This document shows positions 23,640-34,409 of a stretch of DNA of 64,000 nt, piece after piece (the stretch's first letter is position 1; each line of letters opens with the position of its first letter). A program made the position numbers and the translations under genes. The stretch covers positions 80,330,598 to 80,394,597 of the forward strand of contig OZ023273.1 in NCBI GenBank assembly GCA_964007475.1, read 5' to 3'. Under the pieces are notes generated by a model that was not told the origin of the DNA, did not search any database, and worked only from the letters and a program-made list of their open reading frames with translations. Source of the stretch: Hybos culiciformis. Taxonomy: Eukaryota > Arthropoda > Insecta > Diptera > Hybotidae.

Positions 23640-24193
23640 GCAATTTACCAGAAATTTTAAGCCCCTTTTAGGTAGGTTTTTTTGTAAAATATTCCAAATT
23701 CCGTTTGAACCAGGATATTTATAGTTTTTTAGAGTAGCAATAACTCTAGTTAATAGATTATGGCTGATTGTTTCAAATTCTGTGGTAGTTCTTGAGTTTA
23801 TTATGCGCAAGCTATTTAAAACAAAGTTTTCGTTGTTGGCGTCATTAAAATGGACAGTTATTTGATTATTTATTGCGAACGAACGAACTATTTAGTTGCA
23901 TTTCTCTAAATCTATGTGAATAGGCTACCTGCGTTATTCACAATAGGTGGCCTTTTGCTCAAAGCTTTACTTAGGTTCAAAAAAGATTTACTATTTGCGT
24001 TTAATTTTGAGAACATTTCGCTGCATTCTTTAATTCTTATTTTTGAAAATGCATTCGATATTCTTTTGCTGAGAGAACTTATTTCTCTTTTAATTGTGGG
24101 AGGCTAAACCTTGAGAAATTTTTTTTTACTATTTCTCAGTCGTATCAAGTTTTTTAGAAATGACGGTATGTTTTTGATTTTTGTGTTTGTTTT
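22233..24193. repeat. Inverted duplication, about 550-bp arms
   Basis: 22233-22781 and 23640-24193 are reverse complements with high identity over about 550 bp, separated by 858 bp of RT sequence. Both arms are jockey linker sequence. The arms start and end sharply. Confidence 0.9.
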
Positions 24194-25075
24194 CAGTGTT
24201 TTAGGAACGATTTCATTTTAAGTTGTGTTAATTATTTCAGTGAAAATTTGAATACCTCTGACAATATTTAATTTAGTGGGCCTGTGGAATAATTAATTTC
24301 TGTTAATTTTCCAGAAAATCTATTTTTTATAATGTAGCCAGTCAGTATCATTGTATCTAAAGACATAGGAGTGATGGAGTAAATAAGTATATTGTTCAAT
24401 TTTAAAAATTACTGGAACGTGATCGGAATTAAGAGCTTGGATTGTGTTGAGGGGGGTGTACGTATCTTTTGCAGTTGGTTAAGATTAAATTTAGTACTGA
24501 GAGCGAACCTCTGAGAGAGTGATGGTAATATGTTGGGTTTGGTGTTGTTAATAGTTCATAATCGTTGATGGACAGTTTACTATTAAGAATATTACCCCAT
24601 GCTTTACTTTTCCTACAATTCCATGATCCATGTCTTGAATTTAAATCTCCTAAAATGATAAAATTACCATCGATTCTATTAAATAAATTTAGGTCGTAAT
24701 TAAAATTTTCTTTTTTATATCGTTTGGGTTACCTACAGCAAAATAAACCCTTCCAAGGTTATATCTTCTTCATTTTTAATTTAATTTAATTTAATTTAAT
24801 TGCGATATTTTCGATTGATTTTGTTTTAAGAACCGGTAACTGCTTGTGTTGAATATTTTTTTTAATAAAAATAGTCACACCCCCTGAACGAGCTGTTCTT
24901 CTGTCCAATTTATAACAACTATAGTTTGGACTGAAAATATTGTTATTGGGCTTAAGCCATGTTTCGGTGACTACACAAACATAATTTTTTTGGTGAACAA
25001 AAAATCATGAAATTCATTTAAATAAGATTTAGCTACAATACTCTGGGATTCTAAGCATTCCAAAAAGCATATTCC
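23640..25075 (-). pseudogene. jockey-clade LINE, endonuclease and linker
   Basis: Read from 25075 leftward: a start-like NAQ segment, ETWLKPNNNIFSPNY, GGVTIFIKKNI, then ILGDLNSRHGSWNCRKSKAW and the linker. These are the APE endonuclease blocks of jockey elements. The order is correct for a minus-strand element whose RT should follow at lower coordinates; there the RT is inverted. Multiple stops and frameshifts. Confidence 0.75.
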
Positions 25076-25555
25076 GCTCCCACGAGAAGTCCTTGGGTAG
25101 GAGGCCAATCAAATTTTTATATAGCCTATAACGATCCCGACAAAAAGACTGTAAATTTCGAAACGATCGGTTGAGTGGTTTAGTTTTTAATATTTTGTAG
25201 TCATTCGTAATAAAGAAATTGATTTCTATATATTCGAAGAGGACCCCTAAAAGAAAGGAGGCCAAATTTTTTGTTACGAAATTTGTGTGTTTAATAATTT
25301 TTATACCAAATTTTAATGAAATCGGACAATCTTTTGCAGTCCTCTATTTTGCAGTGTGTAATCATTTCGTCTTTTAACATACCAAATTTGAATGAAATCG
25401 GACGAACTTTTGAAGTCCGTCCCCAAGGGTGGTCGCTGGGTAGGCGTAGGAGGACGATAAATTTTTTGTTACGAAATTTGTGTGGAATCATCTCCTTTTT
25501 TTACGCTCCAAATTTGAATGAAATCGAACGAACTTTTAAAGTTCGCCCCCTTTAT
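25076..25555. repeat. Tandem block of a dispersed repeat (about 120-150 bp unit)
   Basis: Three to four diverged units share AAATTTTTTGTTACGAAATT, AAATTTGAATGAAATCG and ACGAACTTTT. TCGCTGGGTAGG is present in one. A single unit lies at 6540-6665. Non-coding in either strand despite a few short open frames. Confidence 0.7.
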
Positions 25556-25560
25556 AATTA

Positions 25561-25774
25561 ATTTTTTAACCGGAAGAACAGTACAAGTATTTGTAGGCAA
25601 TTACAGTTCTGAGGAAAAAATTCTAGAGAACGGCATACCTCAAGGTCAGTGTTATCGGTAACACTATTTAAAATTTACATAAATAGCATAGCAAAAACAA
25701 TCAAACTCCCGACAAAATATACGATCTTTGCAGATGATCTAACTGTCTTTGTAACAATGAAAAATATAAAAAGA
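25561..25774 (+). pseudogene. RNase H-type LINE, RT palm fragment
   Basis: The plus strand encodes NGIPQG then, after a shift, LFKIYINSIAKTIKLP and FADDLTVFV, the catalytic palm block. It continues at about 27660 after a MITE, a satellite and a foldback element. An I, LOA or related clade is likely because an RNase H domain follows. Confidence 0.7.
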
Positions 25775-25776
25775 AA

Positions 25777-25997
25777 ACACACGAAGCAGTCATAGGAACT
25801 GCCGAAAGAAGTTAATACTTAAAAGCTTTAAACTATAAAATAACAAATAATAGACTGCTCATTACAAATTGTAAATTAAAATAAAAATCAGTCCATCAGT
25901 CCAAAACCAGTCCATTATTTGTAGCCACTGTTATTTCATAGCTTAAAGCTTTTAAGTATTAACTTCTTTCGGCAGTTCCTATGACTGCTTCGTGTGT
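25777..25997. mobile_element. Palindromic MITE, copy 2 (CACGAAGCAGTC family)
   Basis: 221 bp with the same arms (CACACGAAGCAGTCATAG and its reverse complement) and the same central TCAGTCCATCAGTCCAAA as the copy at 5083-5304. It interrupts the LINE RT. Confidence 0.85.
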
Positions 25998-26004
25998 TTT
26001 TTTG

Positions 26005-26545
26005 CATATTTTGAGCCGGGAAGACCCTAACCGCAGCTCCCTCCCCAAAATTTTTGGTCAGGTAATCCTCATTTCACCGAAGCTACCTATTTTGAAAATT
26101 TTTTTCCCATCCAAAATTTTTCTTTAGGTAATATTAATTTCACCGAAACTACCTATTTTGAAAAAAATTTTTTTTCGTATATTTTGCTCCGGCACGACCT
26201 AACCGTAGCTCCCTACCCAAAAATTTTTCGGCAGGTAATCTTAATTTCACCGGAGCTACCTATTTTAAAAAAAAATTTTCGTATATTTTGTTCCGGCACG
26301 ACCTAAATGTAGCTCCCCACCCAAAATTTTTTTTCAGATAGTTTTTGTACATTTTGAGCCGGGACGATCCTAACCGCAGTTCCCTAGCCAAAATTTTTGG
26401 TCAGGTAATCTTTATTTTACCGGAGCTACCTATTTTGAAAAAAAAAAAAATTTTTGTAAATTTTGAGCCGGGACAACTCTAACCGTAGCTCCGTGCCCAA
26501 AATTTTTGGTCAGATAATCTTGATTTCATCAGAGCTACCTATTAT
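26005..26545. repeat. Tandem satellite, about 110-120 bp unit
   Basis: About five diverged units carry TTTTGAGCCGGGACGACC, TAACCGTAGCTCCC, CCAAAATTTTTGGTCAGGTA and ACCGGAGCTACCTATTTTGA. Each unit holds a small inverted pair (GTAGCTCC and GGAGCTAC). It follows the MITE directly. Confidence 0.85.
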
Positions 26546-26747
26546 GACAAAAAAAATTTAAATTTTAAATAATTTGTAAACGAAAGATTTTTAAAAAATA
26601 TTTTGAATTAAAAAAATATTTTGAAAATAAAAATATTTTGAATTATTTTTTTGAGTATTGAAACGTCAAAAAACCATGTCGTTTGGAACTCGAATGAGTC
26701 TCCGAAAATAAATTTTTAACCCTCTACAGAATAACTCAATTATATCA

Positions 26748-27571
26748 GGCGCAAATGTCATTTGTCCGCGATTGTAAAATGCCTCAAAATTAGCGGACAA
26801 ATGACATTTTGCAAAATGATATTTCTCCGCGATTGAATTTTCTAACTTTAGCGGACAAATGTCATTTTGCAAAATGTCATTTGTCCGCGATTGAAATTTT
26901 TAATTTTTAGCGGACAAATGTCATTTTGCAAAATGTCATTTGTCCGCGATTGATTTTTCAGTTTTTTTAGCGGACAAATGTCATTTTGCAAAATGTCATT
27001 TGTCCTCGATTGATTTTATTAAATTTTGGGGATACTGCAGATTACGTGAACCACTCAGAATCGTCTGAAGCTTTGAAAAGGGAAGAGGGGTAGAGTCCCC
27101 CCAAATTGTTTATACATTTTGTATATGCATTTTTTTTTTTGGCCGATTTGCCCCTTAAAGAGAGGGAGGGGGGCGGCGGGCGGGTGACGCCGCAAATCCC
27201 ACTGACCAACCAGCAATTCACCCGCCCGCCGTCCGCCGCCACCCACCACCTCTCTCGTTGTGCCGATTCCGATTGGTTCACGTCATCTGCACTTTAGTCT
27301 CAAATTTTTAGCGGAGAAATGTCATTTTCCAAAATGTCATTTGTCCGCGATTGCTTTTTTAAATTTTTAGCGGACAAATGTCATTTTGCAAAAAGTCATT
27401 TGTCCGCGATTGATTTTTTAAATTTTTTGCAAAATGTCATTCGTCCGCGATTGATTTTTCAGATTTTTAGCGAACAAAAGACATTTCGAATCGCGGACAA
27501 ATGTCATTTTTATGTCCGCGATACAAAAACAAATCGCGGACAAATGTCCCGCGGACAAATGTCCAACCCCC
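26748..27571. mobile_element. Foldback element, family 1 copy 1 (CATTTGTCCGCG type)
   Basis: 824 bp bounded by perfect 8-bp duplications TTATATCA (26740-26747 and 27572-27579). Ends are GGCGCAAATGTC and, reversed, GGGGGTTGGACATTTGTCC. Long arms are arrays of a 50-60 bp quasi-palindromic unit built from GCGGACAAATGTCATTTTGC and its near reverse complement. The centre holds an inner inverted pair (GCAGATTACGTGAACCACTC on the left) around a GC-rich hairpin. Short open frames inside are by-products of the repeats. Confidence 0.88.
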
Positions 27572-27589
27572 TTATATCATACAACGCCG

Positions 27590-28320
27590 CTAAAGAAGTA
27601 TTAACTTCAAAAATTAAAAAAAATATTACAGGAAAAATATAAAAAAGTTAAAAAAAATATTACTTTAAATAAACTAAGGCAATGGTGTAAAAAATTCGGA
27701 TCAACATTTTCAATGATCAAAACCGCAATATATAAAGGGATTAACAATCGAACCTAAATTTTAGAAACAAAAATATCCTTATTTGTACTGATTCCTTAAG
27801 CTCATTGAAAGATTTAAAAAAAATAATTCCTCTACATCCTACAGCTCTTAGAATTAAAGAAACTTTACATAAAAATAGTAATAATTATGTTTTTTACTGG
27901 ATTGCATCACATGTCCAAATCTCAGGAAATGAAGAAGTAGACAAAATGGCAAAAAATGCTATACAACTAAATCTTAAAGTAAATTATAAAGTTTTCTATA
28001 GAGACTTCAAAAATAAAGTCAATCAAAAAATTAAAGAAATTATTGCTTGGGAATGGGATGCATTATCAGAAAATAATAAATTAAAACAAATAACAAATGA
28101 AATAAATAAAATATCCAGGAAAGACTCAGTTGTAATTACTAGATTAAGACACGGTCACACCAATATCACCCACAACTACATATTTGAAAAAACACCTCCA
28201 CCTGATTGTACAAACAGGTTATTTTTGAAGAATGTCCTGCATATAGCAGGGAAAGGGACATATAAGGAATAAACAACATACAAAATTTGAAATCAGAGGA
28301 AATAGAAATATATAAGAAAA
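27590..28320 (+). pseudogene. LINE RT end and RNase H domain
   Basis: NKLRQWCKKFGSTFSMIKT at about 27665-27720 is the RT segment after the palm block. From 27780, IRTDSLSSL, FYWIASHVQISGNEEVDKMA and VVITRLRHGHTNITHNYIF are the RNase H domain and the C-terminal tail of I/LOA-like LINEs. A frameshift near 28250 splits off the last 30 residues (NLKSEEIEIYKKIIEFIK). RNase H would remove RNA from the RNA-DNA hybrid. The copy is split from its palm domain by the insertions at 25777-27571. Confidence 0.82.
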
Positions 28321-28920
28321 TAATTGAGTTCATTAAAAGTATTGGAATATATTTAATATCATATTTAATATCATATTAAAAAAAAAAAAAATTAAAAACA
28401 AGAAAAAAGTATAGTAACTTAAAACTAGAATTAAAAAAAAATTATAATTGTAAATTAAGAATTAAAAAAAAATTAATAAAATTTTTATAACTCCTTAAAA
28501 TAAAAAAAATATTATTTACCTAAATTTTTGTAAATAATAACATTTCTAAATTTAAAAAAAAAAAAAAAATTCTGAATTTTGAAAAAAAAAAAAAAAATTA
28601 TCAATTAGTCTTCTTCCTTTTTATTATTTAGTGTATACCTAATATATCTACGGTAGAATTGTGAATAAATAAATCATGAAGTAGAATAAATTACGAATTA
28701 GATATAAATTATGAATTAGAATTCAAATGAAATAAAAAATAAATTTCCTTAAGAACTAAAATTATTATTGTACAAAAAAAAAAAGAATTTCTATTATATA
28801 AATAGTATTAAAAATTATGAAAAAAAAAATTTGTAAATAATGTAGATAGTGGAGCCCACAAAACCTACAAGCGTTCGTGGCTCCTAGAAATAAATTTTGA
28901 TAAATAAATAAATAAATTAT
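28321..28920 (+). other. RNase H LINE 3' UTR and (AAAT)n tail
   Basis: A-rich non-coding sequence ends in CGTTCGTGGCTCCTAGAAAT followed by (AAAT)n at about 28905-28918, a typical simple-repeat 3' end. Confidence 0.65.
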
Positions 28921-29012
28921 TCTTATTCATGTTAGGATAATAAAATCTTTGTTTTACAATATCTTATTATTAGAAAAAACTTGACTTGCTATTTTTAGCG
29001 TACAATAGCAAT

Positions 29013-30417
29013 TAGGGTTGCTAGATGAAATCTTAATGATTACCGGACAAAATTTTGAAATAATAAAACAAATTCTAGCCTATTGCATTAAAAACTTTTT
29101 AATTTCAATATTTTCAAATTTCTTATAGAGTACGATTCAAATCACTTGACCAATGAGCTTTTAAGTTGGTGACGAAATTCCTTATGCCAAAATTCTTTAT
29201 CCAAAATTCACTATGGACAAAGTCCACTGTGGACAAAATTCACTATGGACAAAATTCATTAGGGACAAAATTCGCTATGGACAAAATTCATTAGGGACAA
29301 AATTCATTAGGGACAAAATTCATTAGGGACAAAATTCATTAGGTACAAAATTCTTTAAAAAAATATTTTTAATTAAAAAAATTAAAAAAAAAAGCGTTTC
29401 GGAAAAATAGGTACGGCTGCCGTAATTTTTTTGGAAAAGGTCAAATTTTTTGGAATAGGTCACCTACCCTGTTTCTTTATTTTTTCAATTTAAAGTAGGT
29501 TGGGTAGGGGCCGACTAACTCACCACATCCTTGGTCCCTATGTAACGCAGAGAGTGAATTGAATTTTAATAAAATTGTACAATTTTACAAAAAGAGTGTA
29601 GGCTTAAGTACTATAAAATATAGAATACGATATTACGGTAGTGATCTACCTTCGAAAAAATATAAAAGATCAGTAAATATAAAAGACAATTGAAATAAAA
29701 TATACCTAAAGAAATTTATATAATTAAGTTCTTGATTGTTCTTATTAAAATTTAATAAAATATTATGTATTATCATTAAGTGTTTGGCAGTGATACAGTA
29801 TAGTGAATAAAAAGGAAAAAATAATTAATAGTTTTTTTTTTGTATACGCCATACTACAAGAATTTTTTCATAGTGAATTTCATCCATAGCGAATTTTGTC
29901 CATATTGAATTTTGTCCAGGGTAAATTTATTCCATAGTCAATTTTGTTCATAGTGAATTTTAAAAAAAGAATTATTTTCGAAAAAGAAGAATTTTGTCCA
30001 TTTGAATTTTCGGATGAGGAATATCGTCACGATCCCGCTTTTAAGAGAGCGTAAAATTTGAATAAAATTATTATAAAAAATTGCATGATTTTTTTTCTTA
30101 AATAATTTCCACTAAATTTTGTAAAGAATTTTGTAATGGAAAGGGAAGGCTTTGCATAACGGATTGGTCAAGTGATTTGAATCGTACGCTACCATTTTGA
30201 CCGTTTACTCAAAACACTTGAGCGACAAAAAAAATACCTGAAATTTGAAGAAGGCAGAAATATAAAAAACATCTAATCAACTAAATTTTTCGTAAAATAA
30301 TAAGCATCGGGTGAAATACCGGACAAATGTATGTCCGGTCCTTCCCATTTTTTCCCATCGGACAAGTAGTTGAATTAACGGACTGTCCGGTTCAATACCG
30401 AACACCTGGCAACCCTA
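29013..30417. mobile_element. Non-autonomous hAT-like element with inverted minisatellites
   Basis: TAGGGTTGCTAG at the left and, reversed, TAGGGTTGCCAG at the right form the ends. ATAGCAAT flanks both sides exactly (29005-29012 and 30418-30425), an 8-bp duplication. Inside, an array of GACAAAATTCATTAGG units (29190-29345) faces an inverted array (about 29866-30000) of the reverse complement kind. A further inverted pair (29130-29154 and about 30163-30187) is TACGATTCAAATCACTTGAC. No transposase frame. Confidence 0.85.
29190..29345. repeat. 16-bp minisatellite, left arm
   Basis: Eight or so near-exact units of GACAAAATTCATTAGG or GACAAAATTCACTATG. The right arm of the same element has the motif inverted. 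Confidence 0.85.
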
Positions 30418-30429
30418 ATAGCAATGATT

Positions 30430-31440
30430 TTATATTTTTAAATTATTTGAATTTGTTATTACTATTGTTACATCATCTTTGAATTATTTCTGTTACATTA
30501 TTTGTTATCATTCTTCTTTTAATACAATCTTTCTTTTAATACACAATGTTTACTTAACTCTAATTCATTTTTTGTTTTGAATTCTTCAAATTATAAATTT
30601 TGTTTCTTAATTGTATTATTTTCTCAGGAAAATAGTCTATTTCCTTATTTTTACTATTTTGGGAAAGGCATTATGATATTGAAATCTACCTCTTTAAATA
30701 ATTTTGGAACTTTAATTGCAAATATTAATAAATCATTTTGAAATTTACTAACTCCTAATCTAATTAATGTATTGTGATTTATTAAAATCTATGCTATATG
30801 TTTCTATTTCTTCATTTGTATGTATATTTGGATTTAAAATTCCATGTCCCGCTGATGCTAAATTTTCCTGTATTAGATTTACTTTTTCTTTCATTATTTA
30901 ATAATAATTGATCATAAAACATATTTCTTTTAATAAATGAATTTATTTTATCGTATTCTCTTGTAGTATACTTACTTATACTTACCTGTCCTTTCTTAAA
31001 TTCCTATTCGATACAGTTGTAACATTTTACAACTGTACATAAATTCTATATATTGCTTATTGCACTAAACGTGCCAATTCAATTTCCTATCAATTTTAAT
31101 TTTAATTTTAATTTTACCAAAAATGTCAATTATACATTTTTGGTAATTTGAAACTCTTCATTAATATTGAGTGCAAATCACACAATATTAATTCTTCTCC
31201 ATTTCCATTCATTTTTACTAAATTCCAGTCTCTCTTCCAGTTTCACTTCCAATCATTAATAATATAATTACAGGTAAAATTTATTATAAGATATCATTAA
31301 TAAAGTTAACGTTCAACCAAACAAAAAGTCTTATTATTCAATATTCGGGTCTAAACTCTCAACACTCTCCCTACTAAATCTTTGTCACTTGCAATAATTT
31401 CTTTAATTTTTTTAATGTTTTACTGAAATTTTCATTAATT
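30430..31440 (-). pseudogene. Errantivirus-type env-like relic (endogenous insect retrovirus)
   Basis: On the minus strand, about 30995 down to 30600, a degraded protein resembles env of gypsy-type errantiviruses, with the block SAGHGILNPNIHTNEEIE and a following FQNDLLIFAIKVPKLF-type strand in another frame. Near 31440-31374 is a Lys-rich coiled segment (ENVDKQIKINENFSKTLKKL). Such proteins are membrane fusion glycoproteins related to baculovirus F. Many stops and shifts break it, and a Harbinger-like MITE is inserted at 31469. The env call is from general pattern and is not certain. Confidence 0.5.
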
Positions 31441-31468
31441 TTAATTTGTTTGTCAACGTTTTCTATTA

Positions 31469-31672
31469 TGCTGGCCATACACGGTCCAACTTGATTGTAC
31501 AACATGTTGACAACAAGTTGTACGTTTTGACACACACGATACAACTTAATATTAAAATGTTTATATTTTTTGTCAACCAACTTCCAACAAGTTGTCAACT
31601 TGCCCACACACGATACAACTTACTATGTTGTCAACTTGTTGTACAACCAAGTTGGACCGTGTATGGCCAGCA
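31469..31672. mobile_element. Harbinger-like MITE, 204 bp
   Basis: Inverted ends TGCTGGCCATACACGGTCC extend with high identity for about 45 bp. TTA flanks both sides (31466-31468 and 31673-31675), the TWA duplication typical of PIF/Harbinger. The interior repeats CAACTTGTTG-type motifs. No coding. Confidence 0.85.
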
Positions 31673-31821
31673 TTATATTATGATTGTGAATATCTGTTAT
31701 AGTTAAATTTTTTCAATATTATGTCTTGTAGTGCTTCCTTATCCTAATCACTTTATTATGTGCTATGCTATTCAAAAACAGTATATACTTATCGTTAGGC
31801 CTAAACTTAATATTTTATCAT

Positions 31822-32157
31822 AGTCCTACTTCCTCAACTTCAAGTATTTTCACGTCAAACACGTACCGCTTCAACGTCACACCCATTCCCAGATGTGATA
31901 GAACGAGCTTTGGAGATTCGTTTTCAATTCGCACCTCGAGAATATGGAATGCTCTCCCATCAAAACTGTTCCCAACAGCTGGCGGACGTTTGATTTACAA
32001 CTTGCGCCGCTTTAAGAAGAGTGTAAATGATTACCTACTAACTGTCCCACTTTTTAATCCCGTCTAAACTTCCAGTCCTCATTACCAAATCCATACATCT
32101 TATAGTATAAAAGGTATCCCACCTAGTGATTTGGTAACTTTAATAAAAAAAAAAATC
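31822..32157 (+). pseudogene. CR1-like LINE, 3'-end fragment with poly(A)
   Basis: Encodes the C-terminal tail SFSIRTSRIWNALPSKLF and RRFKKSVNDYL, then a 3' UTR with TATAAAAGGTATCCCACC and a poly(A) at about 32146-32157. The same tail and UTR occur at 37376-37699. It is a 5'-truncated insertion into errantivirus-like sequence. Confidence 0.8.
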
Positions 32158-32409
32158 AAAGTATTAGTTTTAAGGTAATAGAAGTACACCCATTGAAACT
32201 GGCGAGTAGTCAGTAGTAGGGTAGGAGTTAAACAGTAAAGTAATTAACTTAAGAGATTGTCTATAAAAATAAGAAATAAAATGAATTTATAATTGAAACC
32301 GGTATTTTAATTAAATAAAGTACCTTACAGCCTATCTTCATCATCCATAGTTCCGTATAACCATTTTGAAGCACTACCTACGATTTCCTTCCACTAAATG
32401 TACAGTAGC
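32158..32409. other. Short unassigned stretch
   Basis: Non-repetitive, no recognised coding. It probably continues the broken retroelement on the minus strand. Confidence 0.35.
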
Positions 32410-32790
32410 TATATTTACATTCTCTCTTTCATCTTCGGTAACCCTTCTAGTAATACTTTTGAATTTGAAGTACTGGATTTGAAGTACTAACTGTTTTACC
32501 TAGTTTCTTTACTTCTAAAATTTTGTCATTATTTAGATGTTTTATATCTAATTTCTTCACCTCCTCCTTTTTTTCAATTTTCCTAACGTAACAATCTCTT
32601 CAAATAAAAGCGCATTATTTAAAAATCTATTCTTTTTTCCTTGAAATTCTATAAAACCCTCTTTTAAATTGATAGTAGTATCTAAATTTTTTATTATATC
32701 CATTCCTTTTATCAATTGGTATTTTCTATTACTTAATATTTTTATCTGCCATCTAACAAGTCCTCCGCCGCAGGTGTATCGTCGACCCAA
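32410..32790 (-). pseudogene. Ty3/gypsy-type protease region relic
   Basis: The minus strand gives YQLIKGMDIIKNLDTTINL and KEGFIEFQGKKNRF, like the C-terminal half of a retroviral-type aspartic protease (the GMD...INL...G.I pattern). A Lys-rich linker follows. The catalytic DTG is not visible, so the N-terminal half is lost or shifted. It is in line with the env-like relic on the same strand, so both may come from one element. Confidence 0.5.
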
Positions 32791-33179
32791 AATTATAATG
32801 TTGTATCTGCAAAAACTAAGTTACGAGAAAATCGACTTTAAAGTTTGGAACGCTCGGAAAAAAAATTGAGCCGCAAAACTTTTTAATTTTTTTTCGTAAT
32901 TCGCCTCAATAATCTTTCTAGATTTGTGTCTTAAAAGCTTATTTTATGCTACCAAGTAATAACAGACTTTTTTTTACCTTCTTTACCATAAGGTCCGAGA
33001 AAAATCGAAATTTCATACAGATACGATATTATAATACTGAAAATTTTTATTCAAATATTCATTTTTTCAAGTATATCTTAACACTTTAATTACGTAAAAT
33101 GATCTTTTACAACTTTTAAGAATTAAGAGACAATTATTTATTTTAAAGCCAAATTATATATAGAAATAGCAGTTACGAC
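32791..33179. other. A+T-rich stretch, nothing recognised
   Basis: No coding or repeat signal supported. Confidence 0.45.
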
Positions 33180-33889
33180 CAGTGTTTAAAATTTACCGCG
33201 TGCTAAATAAAAACAGAAGTGCAAGTAACTTTTGTTTATTTTATAAAATAAACCGCACTAGCACATAATATAATTTATTTTTTCACACAAAAATCTGTGT
33301 GTTTTAACAAAGTCTACTTTCATTCTTTAGCGTATGCGTAAAAAAAAAAAGGAAAAAAAATAAATCACTTCTATTAAAATAAACAGACTCTATTAACCCT
33401 CCAAGTCTATTACTCTTTTAATTTTTTTTTTTGAAGATTTTTTTGAAGATATTTTTGAATTTTGTGTTCAAAAAAATCCGGTAAGGACTGAGTGTTAAAC
33501 AAATAAATTCCTACAAACACATAGTGATCTACAACACAATACTTTTCAAGAAAAAATCAATACTATCAAAATGGAATCTTCTTAATGTATTAGTTTTTAT
33601 CAATCCAAACGCAAAATTAACTAGAATTAATCATGTAATTGTATGGGTTGATAAGTGATGGGAATAAAAACAAAACAAGAAATTTATTTTAAAGTGGACA
33701 GTATTATGTTGCCTTTTTTTTGCATGTTAAAAATTAAAAAGAAGTAACGCACACTTGAAAGTTCGTTTAGTACTTTTTTTTTTTTTACATTTCTGTTTAA
33801 ATGTGAGAAATAAAAAAATAAACCGAAGTGGTCCACTTCTGTTTATTTTTTGGAACTTCTGTTTATTTTTCGATATATTTTGAACACTG
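33180..33889. mobile_element. Candidate 710-bp DNA element with CAGTGTT ends
   Basis: The left end is CAGTGTTTAAAATTTACCG and the right end, reversed, CAGTGTTCAAAATATATCG. Sub-terminal ATAAACAGAAGT motifs occur in both orientations near both ends. The 8-bp flanks agree at only four positions, so hAT membership is a guess. It immediately precedes the integrase relic. Confidence 0.6.
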
Positions 33890-34356
33890 GTCAGAATAGC
33901 TGTCAAAGAAGATTTGCAATGCTCACCAGCAAAAATGGTCTACGGCCAAACTTTAAAAACCCCCAGTGAAATTTTATTCTCAACAGAATCACCACGCTCT
34001 ACGAACTCAAAGCTATCATCGGATATTGTAACTAACATGCGGAAAAATATGTTAAATTTACAAGCCAAAGAAATTCGCATTCCGTCAGATCAAACCATTT
34101 TTATACCAAAAGAACTTTCTAAATTCTCGTCCGGGTAGATAAAATCAAGCCTGCTTTGCACACTCCGTATGAAGGACCTTTTTCAATCGTCCGACGTTTC
34201 CGAAAAAATGTTATAATAGACATAAAAGGAAAAAACACATCAGTTTCCATAGACAGATTAAAACCTGCCCACGGAATTTTAAACAATTCTAAAATCAGAA
34301 ATAATAATAAAGTTAAATTTAATTTAGAATTAAAAGATTCAATTTTCATAACATAA
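33890..34356 (+). pseudogene. Ty3/gypsy integrase C-terminal end
   Basis: RIAVKEDLQCSPAKMVYGQT is the typical end of a gypsy integrase core. It is followed, after a frameshift at about 34135, by VDKIKPALHTPYEGPFSIVR (a GPY/F-type module) and NTSVSIDRLKPAH. The arrangement fits Kabuki/CsRn1-like gypsy elements. The catalytic core lies upstream and is missing. A purine tract and LTR follow directly, as expected at the 3' end of pol. Confidence 0.8.
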
Positions 34357-34396
34357 TTACATGATATTGTACAGTGAGGTAATTTCAATAAATCTG

Positions 34397-34409
34397 AAAG
34401 GGCGGTAGA
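34397..34409 (+). promoter_or_regulatory. Polypurine tract
   Basis: AAAGGGCGGTAGA directly precedes the LTR start TGTAGTGTTCC. It would prime plus-strand DNA synthesis. Confidence 0.55.

Noticed and set aside
22314..24107. Pair of identical 63-residue frames on opposite strands
   Set aside because: They are antisense shadows of the jockey linker in the two inverted arms.
27042..27297. Pro/Gly/Arg-rich frames in the GC-rich core
   Set aside because: Come from the hairpin core of a foldback element; frames are open on both strands because of base composition.
26748..27571. Regular repeats with spacers resembling a CRISPR array
   Set aside because: Spacers are not unique, units are quasi-palindromic and inverted across a centre, flanks show an 8-bp target duplication, and there are no cas genes. 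It is a eukaryotic foldback element.
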